Shown one piece after another: positions 1-11,889 of a DNA stretch of 64,000 bases; positions within the stretch are counted from its first letter, which is position 1, and each line of letters opens with the position of its first letter. The position numbers were made by a program, and so were the translations under genes. The notes under the pieces were generated by a model. It did not search any database. It was given only the letters and a program-made list of their open reading frames with translations, and was not told the DNA's origin. The stretch covers positions 310,001 through 374,000 of the forward strand of contig BSBK01004085.1 in assembly GCA_027943335.1 (NCBI GenBank). The letters run 5' to 3'. This DNA is from Chamaecyparis obtusa (taxonomy: Eukaryota; Streptophyta; Pinopsida; Cupressales; Cupressaceae).

Positions 1-3000
1 GTTTGAATTTGTTGTTGAAAATTATTTGATAAACATCTTCTCAAGATGAAGTACAACTGTCCAAGGGCAAGAACCTATTTACATACTCATGAAAATTCTT
101 TGATAAGGAAATTCTTTGGCAATAACCTATTTTACAATAAAAGGTGACTTCAATATGAATAAGGAAATCAATGAGAAATCCTACAATAAATAAGAATAAC
201 AATAATCTTTTAAGTATCTCAGTTGGTTTTCATATTTGATGCCTTAAGTATGTACTAGTCCTTGTAACTAGCAAAAGAGATATCAGCTAGACGAGATATA
301 AACTGGAGTTTTGATGTACATTGGGTTTCTATAGGTCAAGTTTTGTGTTTTCTCTCCATTTCCATGCTATGTGTGCTCTCTTAATACTGTTATCATGTTC
401 TTCCATTTTGTTATGCACTTAACAACTTCATTTTTAGGACTTTTAAAATTGCTTTTATCTAGGTGTTTTTCAAGAGCATAGATCAATCAAATGTTGGTAT
501 TTGAGATTCATGCTAATAAAACAAGGAATGGAACATCCACACTGTTTATGGATTAAAGGGAAAAATACCATAGCTACCAAGTTAGGAATTCTGGATTTGG
601 TTCAAAAAGAAAGTTTATATATGGATAAGACCAAACTAATTTAATAATTTTGGAAAATATAGAACCAAAAGGATATGCCAAGATCTTGTAACTATGTTCC
701 AAAATTGGCATTGACCTTTGGATAACTAATAAGATATAAAAAGAGCTACAATCACATGAGTTAATCATGCAAACAGAAAGGCTCAGAGTAAAATCAAAGG
801 CATGTATGTATACTATAGCATTATGCTGGAGGGTTTCTGTGACCCGTTTCTCTAGCAGTGACCCTCATATTAGATCTACTTGATAAATATGCTATACAAA
901 CACATATGATTGGCATGCAATAGCTAGAAAGCTAGATAAAGGGGGCAGTTTTAAAGCTTAAATGACATATAGAACCCAAGTTGCCTCAACACACTACATG
1001 GGACAATACACAGTTTAGAAAGCTACAACAGATAATACTTGAGGTATGGGCCTTGAAATCCTAAGATTTTCCCTTTGTATCTACATCTCAAATCAAGACT
1101 CCCGTGGCTGCAAAAGTATATTGAAAGTATGATAAGAAACCATGGATAACGACCACAAAACCCTAGGGGCTCATTTGGTTATTTTATTTTGATAGGTATA
1201 TTGTATGACTTTTATGCCTCCCAAAGAATAGATAGACCTATACCAAAATATCAATATATGCAATGTGGAATAATCTTTTCACTACTGTGATAGGTTGAAC
1301 AACCCTGTCAAATTGTCATGAATACCACCTTTGATTTTTCTTGTTCTACTGATGTATGAAATAGGGGAATTTATCAAAGCCCGCCATCATGCATGATCCA
1401 AGTATTGCTGTCTCAAAAGACTATAAGCACTAATTTTTCTATTCAAAGATGTTAAAACCTTGTCATAGATGAGTGAAATCTGCTTATGTGCCTGCAAAAA
1501 TAGAAGAAATAATGCCTTGTTTCTTTTATTGGTTTCATGTTTTCAATGATGAATTGCATGCATACAAGCACTTGGATTTTAAGGTTTGCATGTTTTTAAA
1601 CTGTTTCTTTTTGCTTTAAATTTGAATAGTGCCACCTCCTTTCTTTTTAAAATTATCCATGCAAACCTTAAATAAGGAGTTTGAGTAGTATGCTGGCTGG
1701 CTTTACTTGGGAAAAGAAAGTGAGTGGAGATGTCCAAAGAAAATCTCACCAAATTTGAGTCATTGAAATAGCTTAAAATAGGGGCATGGATTACTAGTGG
1801 CAGGGCATTGAAAAACTGTGTCGATAGGGAATGTTAATAGTTAAGCCATTATGAAAGCATACCAAGTCTTTAAATTTGCATTTTTTTCTTTTGAGACAAA
1901 ACAAAATGGAATGGTGTGCATAGTGGAATTATTCTTCAGATTATAAGGGAATCTCTTTGACATGTAATTAAACCCTATACTAGCAAAATCTATAAATATG
2001 TACATTCTACAAGATTTCAAGGGGGCCTTTGTATCAAATATAAATGTTTAACTATGATTTTTCCTTGGATGAGGCACTAAATTATCAATAGTTAAGCCTT
2101 GTAGCAAAGTCAAGGAGGATAAAATCTTAAAGAATGAACTAGCACAAGCTCCTACTGGTTAAAGTAGAGACGAGTATTAGCAAAGATTTAATTGAATAAC
2201 ACCAATAGAGGTGGATTTCTGGATAAATCAGAGATGGATAGATCTATGTCACTGGGGATGCTTAAATTGCCAAATATCACACAATTCCACAAGATAAATT
2301 GCTAAAGAAATACACAAAGTTATTATTTTAATGAATAATGAGCATCACTACAAAGCTTGACAAGGTTAGTCAATTCAATTTGATTTTGAGGGAAAAGTCA
2401 TTTCTATACCACACTAGGCCTTTGATAGATTCTATCTACATGATCCAACTTCCATTATTAGCAGTGGCATTCCTATCCTTTTCATCTTTCAAAGTTGGAG
2501 GACTTCCGGTTTGTTTTGAAATAAATTTTGGCTTGTTGAGAAGGTAGCAGGGGAGTTGGTAGATTTAGTAGTAAATTAAACCTTTTGACTTCTGATAAAG
2601 ACCAATATCCTGAAGAGACAAACTAAGCATTTTAGTTCATTCTATTCATGCCCTTCCTATCTAGATCCTTTCCTAGGTTTCTCTTGTTGGTATTTTCTTT
2701 AATTTCTATTGAGAGTTCCAAAGAGTTGAAGATGGTGACGGTGAGAGATAGTCCTTACATTTAGGTCTTTTTGATTGCAGGCTATTGAAACTTTTTATGG
2801 TAAGGATGATAGCTCAATGTCAATTATCAATTTGTTGTGGGTGAAAGGGGTTAGTGCTACAAGTGGGTTAAACTTGTAGGCATAGTCATGAATGAGAATT
2901 CATTTGATGGGATTGTTGATAGAGAGTTGAAATTTGACAGAGAGTTGAGAGTTTGTCCATCTTTTCCTTTTCTCATGGCTAACACTGCAAGTAATCCTCC

Positions 3001-3787
3001 AATAGGTCCAGTAGAGCCTCCTATTCCTTGAATAAGTAAAGTAAAACTTGTGAGGAGCATAATTTTTTGCCAATGGAGGAGCAAGATTTTGAAACCCAAG
3101 TGGGGTAGACAAGACTATAGTTTCCAAGAAGAAGCTTGGAAAATGAAAGAAAATTATTTCTTATATGCTTAGATCTGATAGTGAAAAGGAATATGGCTGG
3201 CTCGCTGTGAAAAGGTTAATATCTAGCATCGGATATTATCCAATATCATTTCAAGAGTGGGGGGCCCAATACCACCACACTATCTTGCCAATTATTGTTG
3301 CACTCAAAAAATTTTCATATTCTTCACATAGCCCTGTAGAGAATTTGTTTTCCCTTCCACACAAGTTGTAGATGAAATGTAAATCCACTATCAATTCTAT
3401 CAACATTTTCCTTGATGGAAATTCCCAAAACTTTGTCCTAAATGACAATGAAATCAAGAGTGTGATATCTTAAAAAACTAAGATACACACTTATAATGAA
3501 TAGCATATGATAATTATTTTATTATGTTTAGTGGACTACATGATTTTATTTTACATCCTATGAGAAATAAGCCAAGCAAGATGCATGCCACCTGAAGCTA
3601 TAATTGCCATGTTTTCATAGTATTTATAAATCATCTTTGAAGCATCAATTTATTTTGTTGCAACATGCAGTTGAAAAAATGAAATTCTGACATAAAACTC
3701 TTAGGTGGTAACACGATCTTGATAAGTTGATCCTAAATCAGAAATCAGATATTCATTTAGAAAATGGAACATAAAAGAAATCTTTAC
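1..3787. other. Anonymous non-coding DNA
   Basis: No gene, repeat boundary or RNA gene can be supported here. Only short chance reading frames (under 85 codons) without a recognisable domain are present. Base composition is AT-rich, as in the rest of the non-coding part of the window. Confidence 0.5.
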
Positions 3788-4569
3788 CTACAAAGCATAG
3801 TCGACCATTTTTGAAAAAGTCATGATTGTCACATCCTTCCCTTCTTTCTCAATCTGCAAAAAAGCAATAACTGGATAAGGCATTGATGCCATAAATTTTA
3901 AACTTATAAAAGAGATTAAACAACACATATGCACCTTTGCTTTCCCAATTGGAAGACAAAAGCTAGAATCAAGAGCCTCTTCTGAGACTGAAAAAGATTC
4001 ACCATATCTGTCATGATACAACTTAGCAATAAATGATTCCATCTTTGAAACATAGTAGTTTCCTTCCAGACAATCATGGAAATGTATAGTCCACCATTCA
4101 AAGTTAGAAAAGCATTCTTTAAGATGATGTGCCTTTTAAAGTCTCATATTCAAGAAAAGTCAACACAAGATTATATGCAATTACTAAAAGCACGCTTGTT
4201 ATGCTTACAACAATTTATTTTCAAGAAATACAACAGGATCTGGGTCATGGATGGCAACTTTCAGCAATCCATGATCATCTTCTAATGAATAGGGTACCAA
4301 AACTTTTAGCTCTGGGAAGGAACCATACCATGCAACATAACACTGCAAAACAGATAGACACCCAATAAAATGAAATCATCTTGAGTATCTTCTTCTTTGT
4401 TTTTTCTTTCTGAACATGGGCACAAAAATGACCAATATCAAACCCGAGAGTGCTGAGCACCAACTCCAGCAGTAGCTCCATTTGGTCCTTGAAAAACAAT
4501 GGGCACATAGATTTGGCCTGTAGACATATAATTTGACTTGGCTGCAGAATTTATGATGTGATCAATAGC
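3788..4569 (-). pseudogene. PDHB: Pyruvate dehydrogenase E1 beta subunit, four-exon fragment
   Basis: Four consecutive exons of the mitochondrial pyruvate dehydrogenase E1 beta subunit lie on the minus strand with canonical AG/GT boundaries. Exon A (4569-4444, 42 codons) contains [16 protein letters not shown] and [14 protein letters not shown]. Exon B (4342-4209) contains LKVLVPYS and [10 protein letters not shown]. Exon C (4007-3935) contains YGESFSVSEEALDSSF and LPIGKAK. Exon D (3853-3788) contains EGKDVTI and TFSKMV. Phases join correctly from exon to exon. In the intact enzyme this is the central thiamine-diphosphate-binding and alpha-contact region. The N-terminal exons and the C-terminal transketolase-C exons were not found nearby. 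Exon D ends in TAG where the family has CAG (Gln). Introns are kept, so it is a DNA-level duplicate or captured fragment, not a retrocopy. Identity is by family motifs recalled without a search, but the match is extensive. Confidence 0.88.
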
Positions 4570-6508
4570 CTGGGAACAATAAAACACTACTTTCCGTCAT
4601 GAAAAAGAAATTAATAAATAATAGACAATGCAAAATTAAAATTTGAGGTTTACAAAAACATATATGTTGTGATCATTACTGAAGAAATACAAAATATCAA
4701 GGATATTAACATAAATGAAGATGAAATATATAATGCCATAGATTTATGTCTTTATCATCAAATATAAGTTTAAAATACGTGGTTGCGATTGTTACTCTGG
4801 GCTACAACAATGTAAAAATATGTATTATCATGAGCTACACAGATATTAAGCAAAAAATGAAGAAAGCATATTTCAATATGGCCCAACACTATGTAAAGGT
4901 TTCCTCTCCATTCAAGTTGCATTGATTACTATAAATAACAGAAATAAAGCTATTATAGCACACTTATCTGTCCTAATAGAAATATGTTTTATTATTTCAT
5001 AAACAAAGGCATGTGGATCACACTCTCAATAGGTGATGGGCCAAGAATGTACTAATCAATACCCTAGAATCATCACATTGGGATGTATATAACTGTTCTA
5101 CCATTGAATTGAATATTCACATCATGGAACTTATATTCACATGAAAGTATTTTGCTTCAAAAACATTACGAAATTACAACCAAATTGTTCTTTCGGCATA
5201 AAAACTTCTTAAAATTTAAGGTTAAGATATCAAATTACTACTTGAGAGAAAAAGGCATGAATTTTTGCCTTGCCAAAGGTGAATTGATAAGGCTTAATTT
5301 TCTTGGTAGATTGGTGATAGCTAGATCAGGTCAAAATTTTGAAATGGAATAAATTACCTTGTGTTCTTCCTCTTCAACCTTAAATATGCTTATGATGTCT
5401 TCCACCTAGAAAAAATGGCATGGTAGTAGACACTCTCCAAGCTAGGCTTCCCTATTCATCCGTTGTACACGAGTGTATGCACTATGCAGTACTACAAATT
5501 TACTAAATAGAGAATTATTTGGTTTCCATTGAAGTACAAAGAAGATGTGTCATATGTTAATCTGTTAAACCTCTTCCCCTTCCCCTTCCCCTGCTCCTTC
5601 CATTCTTCACTGAAAGGATGATCTCCACCAAACCCTACTCCTACCTCCTTTATTCAAAGGACAAGATTATTCTAGTGAAAATAGGGAGCTCTTACACCTT
5701 TCCATTTCAAAGATTGCTTGTGACAAACATTATTTTAGACTACTAAACTGATTCAAAGTAAACCTTGATGTTGTTTTATATTTCTTGCCACCTTGGAATT
5801 CCATGAGGCATTATATCATACATGTCACCTTCTATGAGGCATCCTTGTGCTGAAACATGGAAATCTCCTCCGCTTGGAAGAATATCTGGCTAACATAAAC
5901 AAGTCTTTAGCAATGTGTCTTCTTTCTTTGTTCCTTTTGGACATCTCCTGCAGTGCATTTTTCACTTCATTTGAACGGAATCTTATGTTTTAAAGCGTGT
6001 AAGGTCCTTTAAGTGCTAGGTTTGTTAATATTCTTTAAGTAATTGACAGTTCTAATCTCATTAAATAGGATATGAAGTTCTCATTCTTGTGATAAACCAT
6101 TTTCACAGCCACTGATTACCACAATTGAATCTTGAAAATAATCACTGTTGGAAGCCATGGAAAATTTCATCTAAAAAGCACTAGGGCTTTTCTTGATTAG
6201 GAATCCTTGCAAAGAATTTCATCTTTCTTAAAGCATTTCCTCCTCTAGTTGGGCCTGGATTACCACACAATTATTTATTGATATTAAATAAAGTTAAAAA
6301 TTAAAATGTGAACTTACAACTAGGAATAAGTAATAAGAATTTCTCTGTCTCTGCATGCCTAGAAGAAATTTAGCTCTGGCAGATTGGAACCTTGGCACGT
6401 GTGATATGAACTTTTGCAACAGGGAGAAGGTTATTTTTTATTTATGTTTTTTTTTATATTAGAATATTAGTTTTTTTATATATTGATCAACAAAAAAATA
6501 GTCATGAT
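4570..6508. other. Anonymous non-coding DNA
   Basis: No supported gene. A minus-strand stretch near 5352-5408 has an AG before it and a GT after it and reads VEDIISIFKVEEEEHK. It might be an isolated exon, but I cannot tie it to any family. The rest is AT-rich and featureless. Confidence 0.35.
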
Positions 6509-7894
6509 TTGGGTTTTGAAATTGGATTCCCTTCTAACGGATGTTCCCTTACCATGTGCCTCCAGCCTGACCTCAATACCACAGAGCCCAAGCACAATTC
6601 TGGACCTGTGCAAACACTGGGTGGGCTGCTATTTGAAGGTGTAGTATTGGTCATTTACAAGCTTGCAACAAACAAATACTCCAATGCACAAAACAAAATA
6701 GAAATTGTACATGTCGACCTTGTAGATGCTAATGGTCAGATGACCATAACAATGAACATCAACAATGCCCTTATAGATGACTTCTTACCACGAATAGTAG
6801 TTGGTACCAGCATACGAATCACTGGGTTCAATGTAAAAAATAAATCACAATACGAATGGGGTGATGCAAATTGTTGTATTTCCTTAACAAATAAAAGCAC
6901 ATTGGACATTATCAAACCTATGTGCAAGAACCATAGACTAACATCCGACATGACCATTTCCCAGCTAATAGAAGTTGATTACAGTTATCCAGTTGGCTCC
7001 TTTGGTACTATTGCCACAAGCTACCACAACAACAGAGGACAACTTGAAGTACATGTGAAAGATGGAGATTCGCAACAGGACATGGTCATGGTGTGTTGCT
7101 ATCCATATACAAAATCACTATCACTTCCTACTCTACTACTACATACTACCTACTACACACCTTGACACTATGAACTAACCAATAGTTCTTGTAGGTTCTT
7201 GTATCAAACAACTACACAGATTTGTGGGTTGGCTTAATACGACTTATCTCAATAATGGACATGCCTCTAGTGCTGTTCAAAAACTTTGTACGCACTGGTA
7301 CAAGAGGTTCACATTCCATCCGACCATCATAGTCTTCATTTGTACAAGAGCTTAATGACGAATGTCCAAAAGCACATTTACAAACACTTGCCAAATGTAA
7401 CACCCAGGCAAGCACACAATACTTTCCACCCACCCTCACATTGCATCTACCCCTTTTCATCCTTCATACAATGCATATTTACATCCTTCATAAAATGCAT
7501 ATTTATGCCATTTGTTTTGCAGATACTTGGCACACTAAAGGCGAAGAACACACATTTTACACCTTATGAAATATGCTATAGCACATGCCACCGTGCGTTA
7601 ACATCCGACACTTCTGCTGGTATAGACTCTGTGGATTGCACATGTTGTAAGAAATCCACCCAACCTAAATGCTGACACAACTTATTATGCACACAGCAAA
7701 GGCTAGAAGGCAATGCTGACTGCACTTTACAAGGTGACCCGCTAAAACAACACTTCCCAGAAATTGTAGCCATATCATATGAACAATACCAAAAAAACAT
7801 CTCCAAAATGGTATATGCACTACACAAGCTACACCTCTATGTTACATTCACATTGGCCGTGAACAACGCCATTGTCAAAATTGTTAAGCAATAA
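6509..7894 (+). pseudogene. RPA70-like OB-fold (single-strand DNA-binding) protein, broken
   Basis: Two coding blocks resemble plant replication protein A large-subunit homologues. Block 1 (6509-7165) carries OB-fold-type motifs such as VDLVDANGQMTITM, VVGTSIRITGF and ISLTNKSTLDII, and a second OB-like start near VGSFGTIATSY. Block 2 (about 7519-7894) resembles the RPA C-terminal zinc-ribbon/OB domain: YEICYSTC, CTCCKK, CTLQGDPLKQHF and KLHLYVTFTL. It ends at a TAA at 7892-7894. Block 2 has an in-frame TGA at 7673. The 350 bp between the blocks may be an intron plus a small exon (near 7216-7300, reading WVGLIRLISIMDMPLVLF). RPA1-like genes of this type also travel in plant Helitrons, but no Rep/helicase and no Helitron end were seen. 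The first ATG is missing or changed. It is most likely a decayed copy. Confidence 0.6.
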
Positions 7895-8417
7895 GCTCTT
7901 ATTGTTAGACAGTTAGCACTTTGCAGTGCACAAACATGAATTTTGTAATGGGCAAAGCTTCCCATCCCACTAAAAATTGTCTCTTAAATTTTTGTAATTG
8001 GAAAAGCTTCCCATCTCACTAAACATTGTCTCTTAATTTTTCTCTAACCTGTTAAAAGAAGACTTTGACTCTTACCAAGGAAGAGGCAACAATTTTGCCA
8101 AAATGTAAATACACTGAAAGCTCCTAAACAACTAAACCTACATTTTGTTTATATATATATATATATAAATGTGTGGAATTAAAATAGCTCAAATGAACTA
8201 TTCCAAGCACATTCCAACTTATCAGTGTCCTTAATATGTCTGTTCTAGTATATTGCTCTTAACATGTTTCTAACAACTACTTTTATCATGCCGGTCATGG
8301 CATTATCTTTTACTAATCACTACTTTTATTCGCTGCAATCAACTCCTATCACTATGGTTGTATACAATGTAGCTCATAACATGAACTTCTCATAACAATA
8401 GTCTCCCCTTTCATAGC
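7895..8417. other. Non-coding DNA between RPA-like block and Copia element
   Basis: No gene. A short (AT)n run lies near 8150-8166, and there is a near-duplicated phrase (GGAAAAGCTTCCCATC) around 7950-8010. The last five bases (ATAGC, 8413-8417) pair with ATAAC after the other LTR as the probable, slightly diverged, Copia target-site duplication. Confidence 0.5.
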
Positions 8418-8930
8418 TGTTAGGATTAACAAGGCAGAAATAACAATTATGTGCAAATATAACTAATATCAGAAAATAATAAACCACACAGAAAAGAACA
8501 CAAGACACACAGATTTAACGTGGTTCACCCAATCCCTGGGCTACGCCCACCAACAGCGAGTCCAATATTATTATTATCCAGTGATTACAACCTGATTACA
8601 ATCCGTAATCCCTTACAGCCCAATTCTGCCACAAGTACTAAAATCATACATAATGAAAATCCCTAACCCTAAGCCATATTATACAATATTTTTCCCGCTT
8701 TAGGGTTAGAATGAGTTATAAGTAGTTGGCCCAAATAACTGAAAAGTAGTCGGCCTCAAAATTTTTTTTTTCCTCAGGGGCTGCGCCCCCGAACCCTTGC
8801 TCTTGGGGGCTGCCGCCCCCAAACCCCCGCTCGGGGCTCAGCCCGGCCCCGAACCCCGGTGAGGTCGGGAGGAAAAGTGTACAATACTTTCCTGGATAGT
8901 ACTTTCCTGATTAGTCACCACAAGCTAACA
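8418..8930 (-). repeat. Copia 3' LTR
   Basis: Long terminal repeat of 513 bp, TGTTAG...CTAACA, matching 13127-13638. It contains a striking GC-rich block (about 8775-8866) made of short inverted repeats such as GGGGCTGCGCCCCC and GGGGGCTGCCGCCCCC inside otherwise AT-rich DNA. Inside the element next to it, a purine-rich stretch on the minus strand (GTGAGAGAT, just right of 8930) is a weak polypurine tract. Confidence 0.95.
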
Positions 8931-9072
8931 ATCTCTCACAAGGTGACTGATCAGTATCCACACTATACTAAAAAACCTCCCACTTGGAGACTGATCCTGT
9001 AGCAATACCGCTACCCACATGAGGCTCCCACTGGATTGAACCACCTTGGACTCAGCTGTTCCTTTATTTTGT

Positions 9073-9834
9073 TCAGTCTAGAAGACCAACTGAAGCTGAA
9101 CATGAGTTCAACTTCTCCCTTGTTACTACCTTTGTAAACATATCTGCTGGATTATCATCAGTATGAATCTTTTCCAGCCTTAACTGTCCATCATCCAAAA
9201 CTGATCGAATAAAATGGTACCGTAACTGTATGTGTTTTGTCTTTGAGTGCAAAGCAGAATTCTTTGCAAGATGAATGGCACTTTGGCTATCTGTATGTAG
9301 AAAATTATCCTTTTGTGGATGTCCCAATTCTTCCATGAAGAATTGAAGCCATATCATCTCCTTGGCTGCCTCTGTAGCAGCAACATACTCTGCCTCTGTA
9401 GTGGATAAAGCAACCACCTTTTGTAGTCGAGAAATCCAACTCACTGCTATCCCACCAATAGTAAATATATAACCTATAGTAGTCCGCCTGCTATCTATAT
9501 CTCCTACCAAATCTGAGTCAACATAACCTTGTACAGTAGTAGTAGAACCCCCAAAGTGTAAACACTTACTGGATGTGCCTCTCAAATATCTGAGAATCCA
9601 TTTGACTGCATTCCAATGCTCAATACCAGGGTTACTCATATAACGGCTAACGACTCCCACTGCATGTGCAATATCTGGCCTAGTACATACCATAGCATAC
9701 ATTAAGCTCCCTACAGCTGAAGCATAAGGTACCTTAGACATTTTAGTCTCTTCTTCTGATGTCTTGGGACACATATCCTTAGTCAATTTCAAATGACCAG
9801 GCAAAGGTGTGCTGACAACTTTGGCATTTTCCAT
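9073..9834 (-). pseudogene. Copia RT C-terminus and RNase H
   Basis: This frame covers the end of the reverse transcriptase and the whole RNase H domain. Recognisable Copia landmarks are YASAVGSLMYAMVCTRPDIA (RT thumb/connection), then in RNase H the first catalytic Asp in YVDSDLVGD, the catalytic Glu in STTEAEYVA, and the Asp in HTDSQSAI, followed by HIQLRYHFIR. It ends at the natural end of pol. It is joined in the same frame to the upstream block across 9835-9927, where three stops occur (TAA, TAG, TAA). Each is one C-to-T step from the Gln codons expected in this family. The catalytic residues themselves look intact. Confidence 0.93.
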
Positions 9835-9927
9835 AGAGAAACGTTACAACACCTTCTCAATATAATCAGCCTAAGATAGAGACAATTTCCTACTTTTCCT
9901 ATCTCTACAAATTTTCATACCAAGGAT

Positions 9928-11370
9928 TTATTTTGCTACCCCCAAATCCTTCATAGCAAAAGATTTTGCTAACTGTTGTTTCAACCCCTTAATGTGATCC
10001 ATGTTAGACCCAGCTACAAGCATATCATCAACATATAAACATAAAATAATGTAGCTGTCATCATCCAACCTCTTAAAATAAACACAATGGTCAGAATGAC
10101 ACTGACTATATCCATGCCCATTCATAAAAGTGTCAAATTTAATATACCATTGCCGAGGTGCTTGCTTCAAGCCATATAAACTTTTCTGCAATCTCCACAC
10201 CAAATTCTCCTTACCCTTGACCTCAAATCCTTGTGGCTGAACCATATATATTTCTTCATCCAAATCACCATGAAGAAAGGCTGTTTTAACATCAAGCTTC
10301 TCTAAATGCAAATCTTCAGTAGCCACAATACTTAAAACAGTACGAATAGAAGTCATTTTAACAACTGGAGAAAATATCTCATCAAAATCAATACCATGTT
10401 TCTGTGCAAATCCTTTTACGACTAATCTGGCTTTAAATCTTTTCATACCTCCATCCTCTTGTTTTATCCTGTAAACCCATTTATTCTGTAAAGCCCTTTT
10501 ACTTGCAGGTAACTTACATAAATCCCATGTCTGATTTTTCAGCAAAGAGTCCATTTCATCTGTCATTGCAGACTCCCACTGAAGCTTTGTATCCACCTGC
10601 ATAGCTTCATTATAACATTCAGGTTCACCAGCATCTATTAACAAAATAGAATACAAAGATGGAGAAAATCTTTCTGGAGGTCTACTTAGCCTTGTTGACC
10701 GTCTAACACTCACTGGGGTGTGTGGTATTTGTTGTTGCTGTTGTTGTGGAGCATAAGGAACTACTGGAACATGAACTTGTGGAGTATCATCTAGTACTAC
10801 ATAGTCATTTTCTTTCTTCTCATGCTGCAGCAACAGATCTTTGTACAATACTTTCTCATTGAATATGACATCCCTGCTTCTTACAATTTTATGATTTTCA
10901 AAATCCCAAAGCCTATAACCAAATTCATCAATGCCATACCCAACAAATACATATTTCTTTGACTTAGCTTCCAGCTTGGTTCTATTTTCAGAATCTATAA
11001 GTGCAAAAGCTTCACAACCAAAGGTTTTGAGAAAAGAATAACTCACCTTCTTACCACTCCATGCTTCCTCTAGAATACCACAGTCCAAAGGAGTAGAGGG
11101 GCCTCTATTGATTAAATAAATAGCAGTGTTCACTGCCTCTGCCCACATATTTTTGGGCAGCCTAGCATGCAACCTCATACTCCTTGCATGCTCCATTATT
11201 GTCCTGTTCATGCGTTCAGCCACTCCATTTTCTTGTGGAGTCCTTGGTACAGTTTTTTGCCTACAAATACCATTAGAGGAACAATATTCTTCAAATTCTG
11301 TGCTGCAATACTCACCACCATTATCAGATCTGAGACATTTTAACTTTTTACTAGTCTCATTCTCAACCAA
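9928..11370 (-). pseudogene. Copia integrase core and reverse transcriptase
   Basis: The N-terminal part is the second half of the integrase catalytic core: LRSDNGGEYCS carries the second Asp, and QENGVAERMNRTI the catalytic Glu. The GKR-like region with FGCEAFALI follows. A Gln/Pro linker (about residues 200-220) leads into RT: WVYRIKQ, FKARLVVKGFAQ, the palm LDVKTAFLHGDL with its Asp, LYGLKQAPRQWY, and the polymerase box LYVDDMLVAGS. The RT catalytic Asp pair is retained. A TGA at 11371-11373 separates this from the upstream integrase block in the same frame. The family has TGG (Trp) there, so this is a G-to-A change. Confidence 0.95.
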
Positions 11371-11376
11371 GCATTT

Positions 11377-11889
11377 TCATTTCTTAAAAATTTGAAATAC
11401 ATCAGATTTCTGTCTAAGGAAATAAATCCATACTTTTCTTGTTGCATCATCTATAAATGTAACATAATACAGAGAGCCACCAAGGGAAGATACCTGAGCT
11501 GGTCCCCATACATCTGTATGCACAAGCTCTAATCTCTCATTTTTCTTTTCCTTCCCACTCTTCACAAAACTAACTCTCTTTTGTTTTCCATAAACACAAC
11601 TTTCATAGAAATCCATATTGACACATTTCAGACCAGGTAAAACTTTCTTTGAATGAAGTAATTTCATACCTTTTTCACTCATGTGCCCGAGTCTGTTGTG
11701 CCACAGTGCTGTGTCAGAATCTACAGCAATAGTTTGATGTTCTTCCTGCTCAACTGCAGCCACTGTTCCTGAACATTTATTATCTTCTAAAATAATTAAA
11801 GTAGAAGGAACAGTATGACCTGTACAAAGATATAAGGTGCTACTTTCACACCTTTTGCTACTACTAAGGAACCTTTTGAAACCTTCCAA
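11377..11889 (-). pseudogene. Copia GAG-pre-integrase domain and integrase N-terminus
   Basis: This block begins in the frame that takes over after a 1-bp frameshift near 11845. It reads through LYLCTGHTVP into the zinc-binding H-H-C-C module (LWHNRLGHMSEKGM and DFYESCVYGKQ). The first Cys of the C-x2-C pair is Tyr here (TAT for TGT, a G-to-A change), which should disable zinc binding. The catalytic core follows with its first Asp in HTDVWGPAQV, then YYVTFIDDATRKVWIYFL. The block stops at the TGA shared with the next entry. Confidence 0.93.

Noticed and set aside
6509..7894. Helitron identity for the RPA-like block
   Set aside because: RPA-like genes do occur in plant Helitrons, but no Rep/helicase gene, no 5' TC end and no 3' hairpin-CTRR end could be found here.
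11126..11395. Plus-strand frame of 89 codons
   Set aside because: It is antisense to the Copia integrase/RT frame and has no independent support.
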